64,000 nucleotides of DNA, taken from Cheiracanthium punctorium. Its lineage: Eukaryota; Arthropoda; Arachnida; Araneae; Cheiracanthiidae. Below the pieces are notes generated by a model. The model did no database searches. It saw only the letters and a list, made by a program, of their open reading frames with translations, and was not told the origin of the DNA. Where the stretch lies: NCBI GenBank assembly GCA_038373885.1, contig JAWZYV010012260.1:186001-250000 (forward strand), written 5' to 3'. Position numbers and translations under genes: made by a program. Position 1 is the stretch's first letter. Each line of letters starts with the position of its first letter. Below, piece by piece: positions 26,001 to 38,900 of this stretch.

Positions 26001-29000
26001 ACCTAGGAATGTCTACGTCTGTGGAAGATAACACAGCTGCCGTATCTGTACTGTTGGAAGTAGTACTAGTACTACATTGTATTTTGAGTTTCTCTAATTC
26101 AAACAATCACTCATTTTCCTTCTCTCTCTCAGCACGTTGTTCGATCTCTTTCCTGTCATTTATTATGCGGTTCAGACACTCTTTCGCAAATTCCGCGTCT
26201 TTTAACTATCGCATCCTTTATTTTGACTATTTTAAAATTTTCCCCAATAGTGACATCTAATTCCTCCGCTAGTTCAATTAAATCCTGTTTCTTCCCTTTT
26301 GCCAGGAATGCCATATTAAAATGAGAACATGACAAATTTTCCACAAAAATTTACCCGTAAAACTTATAGGGTTAAATTAAAATGGGTTCAAACATATGTT
26401 TAATTTGCAGAGATCACCATTTTATATACTTTAAACCATATAAAAACCACTTCATTTTAATACACATTAAACATAAATATTCAGATGCAACTCAAACTCG
26501 TAAAAGAAAATTCAAAATAAGAACACTTTTCACTTTCGTTTCTGATGCTTGTTATCAAATGTACGGCATAAATTCTTTAATATTATTATCAAAATAAAAT
26601 TCACTGTTCTTAAAATTGGCACAGAATTCTTCCAACGATTAAGCTTATTATAACATATAGACCAATGCAATTCTTTCAAACCGAAACTGAAAACACTTTA
26701 GAATGTGGTTAATAGAACACTAATAGTTATTAATTCAAAATACTCTCAATCAACAATTTATATTCAAAATCATTCTTCATATCAATGTAGCGGGGAGCTA
26801 CAAAACATTCGAATGTGGAATGTTAACCATCATCATATTAATTAACTTGAAATGCGAAGTACTATATCAGCAATTTGATAATCGATAATCAAAATTTTAA
26901 ATTCAAGCATTAACTATTTAATATTTCTGTAGTACTCTGACTAACACTGTATACAAATGGATAAGTATACCATAACAAAACAATTATCTTCAGGTACTAA
27001 AGGAACTGGTATGCAAAAGTGAGAACAATTCTTATGTGATCGGGGTGATCAACTTCTTAGAATCAAAATTTCAGAAATCTTAATGCGATCTGGATGATCG
27101 AGATATTTGTGAAATTCGAAATAACTTTGGTCAGGGCGACCGAAATAATTTTTCCTTTAGTTCCTGTTTTAAACAGTTTCAATTACATATGAAAATACTT
27201 ATCTTGTAATTGTGTTTCCATAAGAACCGTCTTTCGGACGAATGAAGAAACTTCTATTTTTGTTCTCGCCCGACGTTGGGCAGCCACTTTATAACAACGC
27301 ACACTATCCTTTCTAAAACATATATCATAATCTCGGGGCTACTAAATAATTACACATAATATAAACATCACACAAAAACAAACATTTATTTAGGTAGTCG
27401 CGCGCGTTACAATTAAACATTATATTAGAACATCCACAACAAACTCATCTCTCTGCAACAAGTGTTGCCAACGTGACAAAAGAAAAGCAAGAAGGGAAAA
27501 AGAGTTTAGATTATTTTGTTGACGTCACAGGCTGTATTTTTATGGTTCTCCAGCATACTGGGTGGAGATGCTGAGGAATTAGATCGTACCAGACTTAGTT
27601 TGAATTTAACTGACGCGGTGTAAAACCATTTTACATAGCGACCATTAAAAAGCATATTTAGGTGGAATCTCAATAAAGAAATGTAGCTGTCATCGTAAAA
27701 GTTTCATCATTTAATACTGGATTTATTTGATCTTCTTCTATGCCTCGAATATTACTCGATTGCCTCGGGATTTAAGGCCATTTTACAATCGTGACTCTAT
27801 TGGCCTTCTAATAACTCGCGTTGCTGCCACCGAGACTTCCCCATAGCTGTAACAGCTTGAATGTTGGATGTTGCCCACGACACTAATAAGGGTAATGGCT
27901 TTATTTCGATGGTAAATTTATCTTACCCCTTTTTTTTTGCTTGTTTATTATTTTTTCCCGTGTTCAGATGGGACAGAGTGAGTTACTCCTTGTAAATATG
28001 TTTTAGCATATAGAATTTCTTAATTTTTGTTTCGCGTACAGTTATAGCACATAATCACGGTGGCTAAATTTCGGTGGGACACCCTTCTTATAATATCTGT
28101 ATAGATATATATATATATTAATGATTTCGCTTATTTTCTTTCAGTATTCCTACCTGTGCTATCTTTTTCTATTCTCTTATGTGATACTTTTTGACTTCCG
28201 GGAAATAATAAATTGGCCAGAAATAATTCTCCATGTCTGGGCATTTAGTCTAATACTTGATATTGGAAAAGAGGTAAGAATCTTTCATTTCAAAACTCCT
28301 TTCCGCTTCACTAGGGGATCCACAATTTCCGTCCGCAGAGCACACTATGGTATTACCATAGTAACGAGAAGGCGCAGATACTCCCACCGGGAAGCCGGGA
28401 AATTTTCCGGTAGGCCGATCAGTTTCACATGCATGTCGTAAAATATAATGTGTATGTTTGTTCAGTATAAAATGTAAGTTTTCTGCTGTTTAGATATATT
28501 TCCCGGGCCGGTATGATCGGTTGTATCCGGCCCTGGTAGTGAGGACCTCTTTTCAAACCTTCCAGTCGTTGAAAGGAGCACAAAGTTAGTGTGATAAACT
28601 CATCCAATGGAAGGCTGTTATTTTGTTGCCCATCTTTAGAGAATATTATTAAATCTCAGGCTAAATATGCGACTTTTTCTTATCAATTTCGATTCATTAC
28701 CAAATTAGAGGACATGCTTTATACAGTAAAAATGTGGAATAAAAGAAAATATCTCTCTCTATAACTGCACTCTTTTCCATTGCCTCCATACTTTTCTGTA
28801 AGAGTTCTAGTAGTACCCCATCAAAGGACGTCGCATAAAGTAACGAATTGAAGAAACTCAGAGGGTCCCTTATAAAATTTGACTTAAAATCTGCTAACTA
28901 AAATTTTCAAATTAATGATCAGATTGCAACGAATTTTTTTTTCCATATACTTTGAGCGATACTGATTTATATACAAAACGCATGAATATTCCTATATACA

Positions 29001-32000
29001 GTGTATCAACTTATAGCCTAGCGATGTAAAACCGCTGAATATTAATTGATATTTTGAAAACTAATGATTAGAAATAAACCTCAATTTATGAAAAAAACAA
29101 ATTTATGTACGTTTCCACTAACGATGTTTTGAATTATAAGCCAGTGGTGCCAATATAAACTATCATAAAATTAAACGATGACTCAAAAGAAAAGTACCGA
29201 ACCCTATTAACGACTATTATTATTTTTATATAAGTGAGTCAAGCAGAACTTTTTTTTTCATTACTCAAGAAATCTATGCAGTAATTTCAGTACAGATATT
29301 TAAAGAAAACGCCTTTTAAAACTCAAATATCAGCTAAAATGGCATGCACAAAATTTGAAATTGTGAATCTATGCAGGAAATTAAACCGTGCACTCTGTTT
29401 AAACCAAATCTATTCCCATGACACAGTTTATGTACTGATTTGAAATTATTATTTTGTGCATTTTTATAAAATAGCTCTCTTATAACCATTTACTTTTTTC
29501 CACAGATCGTCCAACAGCCAAGCGATCCAAAAGATAACAAATTAATGGAATGGCTGCATGGTTATTTTTGGAACAAGCTGGATGTAATATGGGTGCTACT
29601 GTTTGTCATTGGAGTGACAGTTAGGCTAACATCTCAGTTTGTAACTATTTCTACTTGGATTGCATTAGATGATATTCATCTTCTCTATACCTTCAGCTGC
29701 ATTTTAAGTTACATTAGATTATATGAATTTTACATGACAATGTCTCATATCGGACCTAAACTCATTGTTTTAAAACGAATGGTTAGTATTTTTTTCTTTT
29801 TGAAGTTTCTTTATGCATTTTTATTATTTTTTTTCCCTTACGTTATCACTAGTTGTGAGTAAAGGTCACTAAAACTTTTAAATCATCAGAAGATTTTCTC
29901 CAAGAATTTATTCATCGCCGTAAAATTATTTTCTTCGCGAAAACTTAATGCTAACCAAGATTTGGAAGTACCCAGAACTTTTAATTTTGTATTATATATA
30001 ATTCATATTTTCTGTTTTAACAGGAAATATTGACTTACTAGTTATATTTTACTATTCAGAAGATAATATTTATTTTCTTAAAACTGATTACACGATTAAC
30101 ACGATTAAAAATTCGCATAAATCTTTCAAACAATGGTTACTAGCAATCTTTCTTATATAATAATAAAATATACTAAACTATTCGTTGTTGTTGTTCTCGT
30201 TTCCATGGATAGACGGTCGCACTATCCATGGAAATGGGTACCATTGCCCTCGATGGAGTTGGACTTTAGCTTGTTGGTCCCTAATTTTGAATTCCAGATG
30301 AGGAACCAGCCACCAGAAATCGGCACCCTCAGAGGTACCCTAGTAGTAATCGTTGCTTGGGCTTTACCAGGCCTATGATCGGTGCATCGGTTATTCATCG
30401 CATCATTTCTGATCATCCTTAATTTTTCGTATTTTCATCTTTTCCAGATGATCGAATCTTTACATTGATATCTGATAGGCGCTTTCAAGTTTGCGAACGG
30501 TAAAGCGAGCAAACAGGTTTATATCGGTCTTTCTACCAAGTTTCTGAACTGCTCAATATCTCTGTTCCTTCATTAATGTGCAAAGAACATCATATGCTTG
30601 TTTTAAGGTTGCTGATTGGCTAAGCTACTAGGCGGCAAGACAGGCGATCGAAAAGCTGAATCATATTGTCTTCTTCCTTTTCTTAGCTTTGTCGTGTTCT
30701 CGTGTATCTCTCCTGTGCTAGCTAAAAGGGCAGGCGGGGCAGTACAAAAAAAAAAAAAGTTTTAAGCAAATGCTTAAAATGGATAGAAATCGCAATTTTT
30801 TTTAATTTAGAATAGTTTACAGGTAAAGTCTAATTTTATTTATTAAGATGCATAAATGTTCCAATTCCGAACTTGAAACTCTAATTACGTCGTTCTCAGT
30901 CAGACCCGTCTGGTTGTTAAAATCTTCGCATACCATGCCTTGGTTTCCCAGTTCGATCCCAAGTCTCGGAAACTTGAAAAATTCAGTAAGTCTTATGTCT
31001 GATAACCGATGGCAGCACTAAATTTCAAAGAAAGGAGGGAAAAGTCAAGAGACGATGTCGCTCGGGATTTGTTCACTTTCTTTTTTTTTTACTTTCTTTT
31101 AAAACTTTTTCTAGCTGGGATATGCCGCAATTTTTATCGATTGCTCATTTAAAAGTTTCACCAAAGGTCATAGGCTTCACATCCTAAGTTGCAAGGTGTT
31201 TGCTCTTCCGAGATGAATATAACCCCAATCGCATCGGCTCTTCAACGGCTCTACGCCCAATTTTCCCCCTTGCCGATGATCCAACCCTACTATTCAGAAG
31301 CGGACATGCCCGAGCAAAATCAGAGAAAAGATCCCCCGACGCGATGAAGAACCTTGCATGGCGCGCTGCATTTCCTCCCTGAACGATCATCGGCATTTGA
31401 GGAACCGATGATCGTTTGCGACTAAGGGTATCGTTTGAACATGGAGGACATTGGAGCCACGACGGATTTTACGCGTATCAGCCCCCATTAGCGTACACGG
31501 CCCCATAACAGTCCAGCCGAGAGAAGAGTTCACCCTCCCAAGCACTGGCCAAGCCGGATGTTGTTTCACTTTTCGTGTCCTTACGGAAATGGAATTTAGT
31601 GACTAGACCCCTGCGGGACAAACTGTTAGTTATTTTTTTTAATATCTTTGTTTTACATTATTACCCATCAATAATAATGAAAATCAGTTATAGTGTTACA
31701 TACAATGTATTTTGTCTTTTTTACAAGGAATTATATACTCGTTGCATCATTAAATGATTAACACTTTTTTTTTTTTTTCAAAATTCAATACTTTTGTCTC
31801 AGATACTATATAATCGTTCTTTTACCTTGATGCATCATTTTTATCAACTGTAATCCAATGAGCATTTCGTAGTTAAGTTTTCATAATTACTTCAGTAATG
31901 AAAAGTGTCTATTAGTAACATAATTAGCACATTTTCTATTGTAATTTCATCAAAAAATTGAACAATGATTTTTAATTCACTTTTCTGTTTAGATCGGAGA

Positions 32001-33399
32001 TCTCATCGTCTTTTTCTTGATTGTAGCGGTCTGTATTTTGTGCTATGGAATAGGTCGCGTAGCACTTTTACATCGAGAAAGACAACCTTTTTGGAACGTT
32101 TTTACAGAAATATTTTCACTTCCGTACTGGCATCTATTTGGAGAGTTAGATCTGGACGACGACTCCGCTGGTACGTTCTAAATTTTTACTTAGTCTACGT
32201 CAAATGTAACTTAAATTATTTACATTTTTTTAAAGTATACCCTCTCTAAAAAATGTTCGAGTATAAGCGAAATTTCTTATTATGGGTTCGCTAATATTTA
32301 ATTCTTGAAAAACACAAACTCGATAGAAATATGAAAAAATGTAACTCTGCATAACCGTATTCATATTTTAGGATAAATAATTTTTAATGTATGAAACCAA
32401 AGTAGAATGTTTGACTTTTACTCGAATACTTTTTGAAAGGGTGTATATGAAAACACTTACGTTAAAAATTTTCAACTCTGGCTCGTTGGCTGCAATAAGA
32501 AACACAAATTTTGCTACAAAAAAGTGCATTCGCATTTTAGAAAATGAAGGATTAACCTTTTACAGACCGGATTCAGATCCAGACATATTTTAAATTAGTT
32601 TTTTGCATATTTTGTCTTCTAATGCGTTAGTTAAAGGATATTAGTCATTTAAATGGAGAAAAAAAATATTGTATATAATTTTTTCACTGCGTTCCCAATT
32701 AGAAGCATGGGTCATTTCTGACTATAATTTTACATTGGTTTCAAACACGGAACATAGTAATGGATAAAATAAATAAAAAAATTGTGAAAAAACGCACATA
32801 AAATGTAACTTATAATACGTTACGATCGTTTCGACCAAAAAATTATTTCGGTCTTCATCATACTTCGTCTCACTAAGTAAAGGGAACTGATCTCTTTTTC
32901 AGTTCCCTTTACTTAGTGAGACGATGGGCATTGTCTGATGAAGACCGAAAGAATTTTTTGGTTGAAACGATCGTAACGTATTATAAGTTACATTTTATGT
33001 ATTTTTTTCACAAAGTTTTTATTTATTTTATCGTTTAACACCAGTATTTTGAGTGCTCTTTTCTTAGTAATGGATAGTTTAAATTAATGGTGAAATATTA
33101 AGAATTAATGAAAGATTTATTTTTACATGTATGTAAAGATATTAATTAAGTTTGAAGGCGGAGAGAGGGTGTCAAGGTAGCTCTGTAAAAATTTATGAAA
33201 TTGGCTATTTTTATGAATTTTTTGTCCAATTTCCCACTAATGATAGAAATTAAACTTCTATTCAAAAAATCAAGTCATTTTTTCAAGTCAATATTAATAA
33301 TTTTTTTTTCAATAAATTTTTAATTTGATGTTTCCACTGGGAACATTGGCCTGTAAAAGGTTAAGGCAGTTTTTCTATTCATATGAAGTTATCTAAGTG

Positions 33400-33432
<33 letters not shown>

Positions 33433-35859
33433 GATTACTTATACATCTTTCCTTTTCTTTAAATTTTACTTTGTTTCATTTAATTCTACATCTGACAAGA
33501 TAAAGAATGTAAAGTACAATTGAAGTGATTATAGTATAGATAAGTAATTTAGATTTTAAAATTATTACCTGAGAATTATTACAGAGTAAGATTTTTCAGT
33601 TTATTTACAACAAATCATCATCTTTCAGAGTATCCAGTCCAGCAATTGAAAACCTAGATTTGTTTAATTTGTTTAGGACATTTTGAACGGTTTCTGTATT
33701 GAAAGATTCTAATACATTTAACAGTTGATATTTTGCAGATTTTGCAATTACTATTTTCGTGTTGCATTGCCGAAAGAAGAATCATAACCTAGTGGTAAAG
33801 CACAAAACTTAAAATTGTAGGCCAATGAGTTTGATTTCAATAATAACAACATAAATGGCCTTAAACAGGTAAAAAAAAAACCTCACATGTTGAAAATGCT
33901 AAAAACTTATCTTTTTTAAACGAACTCAAAACTAGTCCGCCTTGATAACGAGTAATAATTACCCACAGACGGCATGTCGTCCCACGTAATCACAATTTAG
34001 CAGTCGATATCTAATGTCTCGGATCACAATCCACAAGAAAAGGGGCGCTTCGATAAAGGTTGGAAAAGTTGTCTGCTAAAAGCAAGCTAACTTTCTATAA
34101 AACTGGGAATAGTAACTACTAAGCTACTATTCCTAACTCTATGCAATTTTCTCAAGAGGTTGGGGAGGGGGGGGGGGTTCCCGGTCCCTCAACCCTTTTC
34201 TTTTTTTAATAATGGGCAGCACTTGCCGATTAAGCATTTCGGCACTGAAACAGCCCGAAAGTATTTTCCATTCTATTAAGCCCCAGAAGTTCTGCTCTCG
34301 AAACTGGAAGGCGGGAGGTGCCGGGTTCAAACCCCGGTCGCACCTGTCGACCTAGCCGTTCAGAGTTTTCCGTGGTTTTCTCTGAAATCTCGCGTAAATA
34401 CGGGCCAGGATCCCTTAGAAAGTCACTCACGGAGGGCATTCCCCTATAGGCTTGGGACCCTAGTGTAGTCAATCGGCCTTAATCCAAAAACCCCAAACTA
34501 AACCATCCATTTTATTAAAGGAGTAACCAATAGGCTGCCAACTTTACCCCCTATGAAGGGACGGACGAGTTCACACCCAAGCCCAAACTATTGGGGACCG
34601 AAATCACGGGATGCACGTGAACAGTAGTTATGACATCGATTTGCAACCCCAAAGAAGCTGGTTTCTCTCGTAACAAGGCCGGTTATCCCCCACTTATGAA
34701 ATCAGCGGTCATTAACAACAAATAAGAAAAACAAACGCCTCATGAAGACTTCAAAGTGGAAAAAAAATCCGCTTCATCGGTATTCAACTGAGCCGACCGA
34801 GTTGAATGGTATATAAAGCACCCTACTCCGGTTTCGGGTTCAACTCCCGGCGGCCGGTGTTAGATCCCCGACTGGGCGTGGTTGTCATGTCCGTCCCTTC
34901 ATAGAGGGTGACGTTGCCCCCATAATAAAGTGCCAACACCTTCAGGCCGTTGTCAGGGACCGAAGTGGTACAGGGACCCCGCGTGTGAGGGACCGAAGCG
35001 GGTACAAATGTTTAATCGGCAATGTACCCGCCCGTTAGAAAAAAAAAAAAATGTATTCAACTGATGGTAATTTACAGTTCGATTATTATACTAGGCAAAC
35101 TAATGAACAATTTTTTTCAGTTTTTCGAGGTCTGTCAAAAAATATATAACTTGTCCATGCCAATATTATTTTTTCGTGTAAATAAAAAAAATAAAAAATA
35201 ATACTGCACGAGGGATATCTGCCTAAGTGGGCTATCACGGGCAGTGGACTTTTTAGGGGGTTCAACGTGTATTCGCGTTACATTTGGACAAAACCACCCA
35301 AAACTCAAACAATAGATCAACAGTCGCGCAGGAAGCCAGAACCCTGAACCAGAGCCGGCCCAAGGGGGGTGCGAATGTAGGCGATGGCCTAAGGTCCCGG
35401 CGTTTAAAGAGGCCCCGCGCTAGGGCCATTTTTTTGCTATCACGTTAGACCGAGCTTGGTAGATGGGTGCGAAATATCCCGAGAAAAGTCGAGAAATAAA
35501 GCCAAAAATATGTACTAGCAGTACTAGTAGTAACTTACATAAGACATGATAGAAAAGGGGCCCCGCTCTTGCGCTTCGCCTGGGGCTCCGCACTCCCCTC
35601 GGGCCGGCCCTGCCTGAACCGTCACACTTAGGCCATCTACCAATGTTCAGTTTCTCATCCGCTTCTCTATTGGAGAGATTGGCGGTGTAAAATATATAGG
35701 CTATTACTAGTGTCTAGTTCAGTGTTTCTCAATCTTTAATTGCTGGCGGCACACTGAGAAAATCTAGAATTATTTCCGGCACACCTGAACATAAAAATTG
35801 AAAAGGTTGTGTCAAAAAATTGATAAATACAAATAACTTTAAAAAATTGTTTATTTACC

Positions 35860-35908
<49 letters not shown>

Positions 35909-38900
35909 ATTCAATGAAAGGGATAAGCCTGTTTTTGCATGGGTCTTGCTGCAAGCAGCTCTTTCAAAAATTGGCAGAACGGTTTTCCATGCTATGAAAT
36001 AAAAGTTTCGCTCTTCTTGGTGTATAGCTTACTGAAAGTGAGCAAGACAGGACATGATAAATAGAAAATGTCATATCGCTGATATGACACCACACAGTTT
36101 TAATAATTTTTCAAAAGCCCTGGCGGCACATTAGACTATATCTCACGGCACATCAATGTGCCGCGGCACACAGGTTGAGAAACACTGGTCTAGTTATATT
36201 AAAAACAGCCACGTTTTCTTTCTTGGTATTAATCTTCATAGGCTATCGAAAGAAAAAATAATAATCTTCGAAATTATACGAATTAAATTTCTTTTCACAA
36301 ACTTTGTGAAGAATATTGCATATAATAATCATAATTTCAAATTCACTCAAATTTACATTTTTTTAAGCTTTAAACTTTTAAAATGATTTTTCATCGCTCT
36401 TAATGAAAAATTTTAGTAAATATGCATCATATTTATTAAATTCATACATACATTAGTGAAACAAGTATATTTCTTTTATTATATTTAGTTCAATTTTAGG
36501 AATATTAAAATTTATCACTCAAAACCTAATAACACGGAATGCGCGTAAGCACGTAAAAGCTCTTAAGAAATTAAAAAATGATAACATGTTGCACTGAAAA
36601 AATTCTTAGCATCTGATAAGTTAACGTTCCGTAAATATCATCAATATTCGATATTTTCAGTCAACAATCATTTACTGTTTTCTTGCGGCTGCACCCTGAC
36701 GTCAACATTTGTGGCGCCGCCGCAAATTGTTACACTTTGATCTGAAGCTGTGTGTTTTCCTCTGTTCAATAGCAGACCTTTTCAACTTGCAGCGGAGCTG
36801 TCGCAGTTTGCGGACGCTTCACTTGGAATGGATCTTTATTTTCCAAACCACTGTTCAACATGGCCAAATTAAATAATGCATTCCTTTAAGCATAAAAAAA
36901 TAGTTCTAAAATTGTAATTCAGTATATTCAAAACATGAAGCAGTCTACGTGGAAAGTACGGCAACAAAAATAAGTGCTAAATAAACATATATTTGTAGTG
37001 ATACTTTCCTAGATTAATTTGTTCTGATTTTTTTAAACTTTGTACTTGGCTATATTGAAATAGTACTGTATCTCCTATGGAAGATTATTATTTCTCAATC
37101 AGAGATACTGGAATGTTTGGCATGTGTAGAGTGTGGCTAAAATAAATGATGTGTAAAGTTGCAATTAATTACTTTATATATTTAGTTATTTTTAATTATA
37201 TAATAAATGTTGTTTAAGTTTTGGTCAGAATACATTGTTCGGGTTAGAGGCGACAGTTTCGAAGGCTGAACTCCAATTTTAGACAAGACTGTTAAATAAA
37301 TCAGGCCAGTATTAAGAAAAGCGTGTTTTTCTCAGCCAGGTTTCCTTCATGTGAAAACGATCCTTCTTACTGCCATCAAAGTCCTCACGCCTGGATAGTG
37401 CCAATCATGCTTGGAATTTATATGCTCATAGGAAATATTCTCCTGGTTAATATGCTTATAGCTGTTTTTACGTAAGTAAACACAATGCACTTTTTTAAAA
37501 GTTTTATTAATATACGTACTTTTTACAATTACCGATACATATAATAAAAGTAATTTAGCACGTTCATTGCTTTACAACACGGCCGTATCCAGAAAACAAT
37601 TTCGGGGGGGGGGGGCAAAAGATGAAAAGGCTAAATTTTTCACAAAAAGGTTTCATTATTATTGTTTTGTTAACAAAATTTTAAATTTCGGGGGTGACCG
37701 GACCCCCGAAAGGGAAAGTAATGACGCTTTTTAAATTAAATTCAAACAAACATTACTTTAACCTGGTCCCCACTGGGTACGGCCTTGCTTTTCGAGACTT
37801 GCTCACGTGAATATACAGATTTCTTTTCGAAAAATGAGAGTATAGTCGACGGTCGTTTTGACAAACTCGTAGTGACCATTTAAATCGTTCGTAAAATAAT
37901 CTATGGAAGTGTATTCGGGACCACTCGCTACAGCCGACTTCGAAATCTGACTTCGAAATTAAACACTTAATTTGTTGAGCTAACCTCTCAGTAAAGAATG
38001 AGCTCACATACGCTTCACTAATGTGAGAATTTTTGTTTGCATTACACTATATTATTGTTATCAAATCATATGATTTAAAGCGGGTACGAAAAAAAGGGGT
38101 TCTCTTTTTTGTGTAAATTTAAAATTGCTTTGCAAAACTGTTTTAAATGTAAATGTCATCTAACTTTTTCTTCTCTTCATCATAAATTAAAAGAAATTTC
38201 AATTAAATAAAAAACTCAAAACCGGAGTTTAATAATCATGAATTCCATGTAAGCACATTATTTTATCACATCTACGAAAGGAATGACAAAGTCTTATAGA
38301 GTGATTTTTTTAAATTCATACGGCATTAAAATCACCAAATGGAAATTTTATAAGTTATGTATCATTTTTTCTAAATGAAAGCGTCAAGTGAAAAAGTAAA
38401 GTGGGACGACTACACCACTACACCACTACAGTTTTTATTTAGGTGTACGGGAAAGTAATGACGCTTTTTAAATTAAATTCAAACAAACATTACTTTAACA
38501 ACTTTTAATTTGCAAACGAGCTGTACCTAATCATTGGATTCATATTTGTTACATTTAAAGCAAGAATTCCACAGATCTTTGAGGTGGGCGGGGTTCTTTC
38601 AAGAAAGATATTTGATGAAAAGGGGAGGGCCGTCTCAACTCCTTGGATGATGTACACTACACTAGCCTCGAACAACATGTCTTTTGAAGCTCACCAAAAA
38701 AAAAAAAAGACACTAACAATAAAATGTATATAAATGATAAAAATGAACTTTATGCAAATTTATGCATAAACGATAGCTACCACTTTTTTTAAAGGAAAAG
38801 AACAGGCATATATGAGTGCGAAAAAAATATGCAGGCTTTCGTAATTACGCGTGTAACTTTTGTTGACTTAAACTCTTGTTACCAGATTCGTCCACAATAG

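Larger units (their letters stand above)
21668..27529 (-). mobile_element. Ty3-type LTR retrotransposon, complete but mutated
   Basis: The 5,862-bp element is bounded by two LTRs of 240-241 bp (21668-21908 and 27290-27529) and the 4-bp duplication GGCT (21664-21667 and 27530-27533). Gene order on the minus strand is gag, protease, reverse transcriptase, RNase H, integrase with a GPY/F-type tail. That order defines Ty3. No envelope gene is present. The LTRs differ at roughly nine or ten sites, so insertion is moderately old. Frameshifts break gag and pol at several points. Confidence 0.95.

Noticed and set aside
31200..31569. Possible 5S-rRNA-derived SINE, from 'ccagtgcttgggagggtga' on the minus strand
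   Set aside because: Only one short block resembles 5S promoter sequence; the rest of the 5S control region could not be found.
35820..36002. Open frames coding for poly-Asn or poly-Ile
   Set aside because: They are translations of the (AAT)n microsatellite inside a hAT MITE.
38640..38700. 'tacactacactagcctcg' considered as the left end of the Tc1 element
   Set aside because: It matches the right inverted end poorly and the spacing could not be confirmed.
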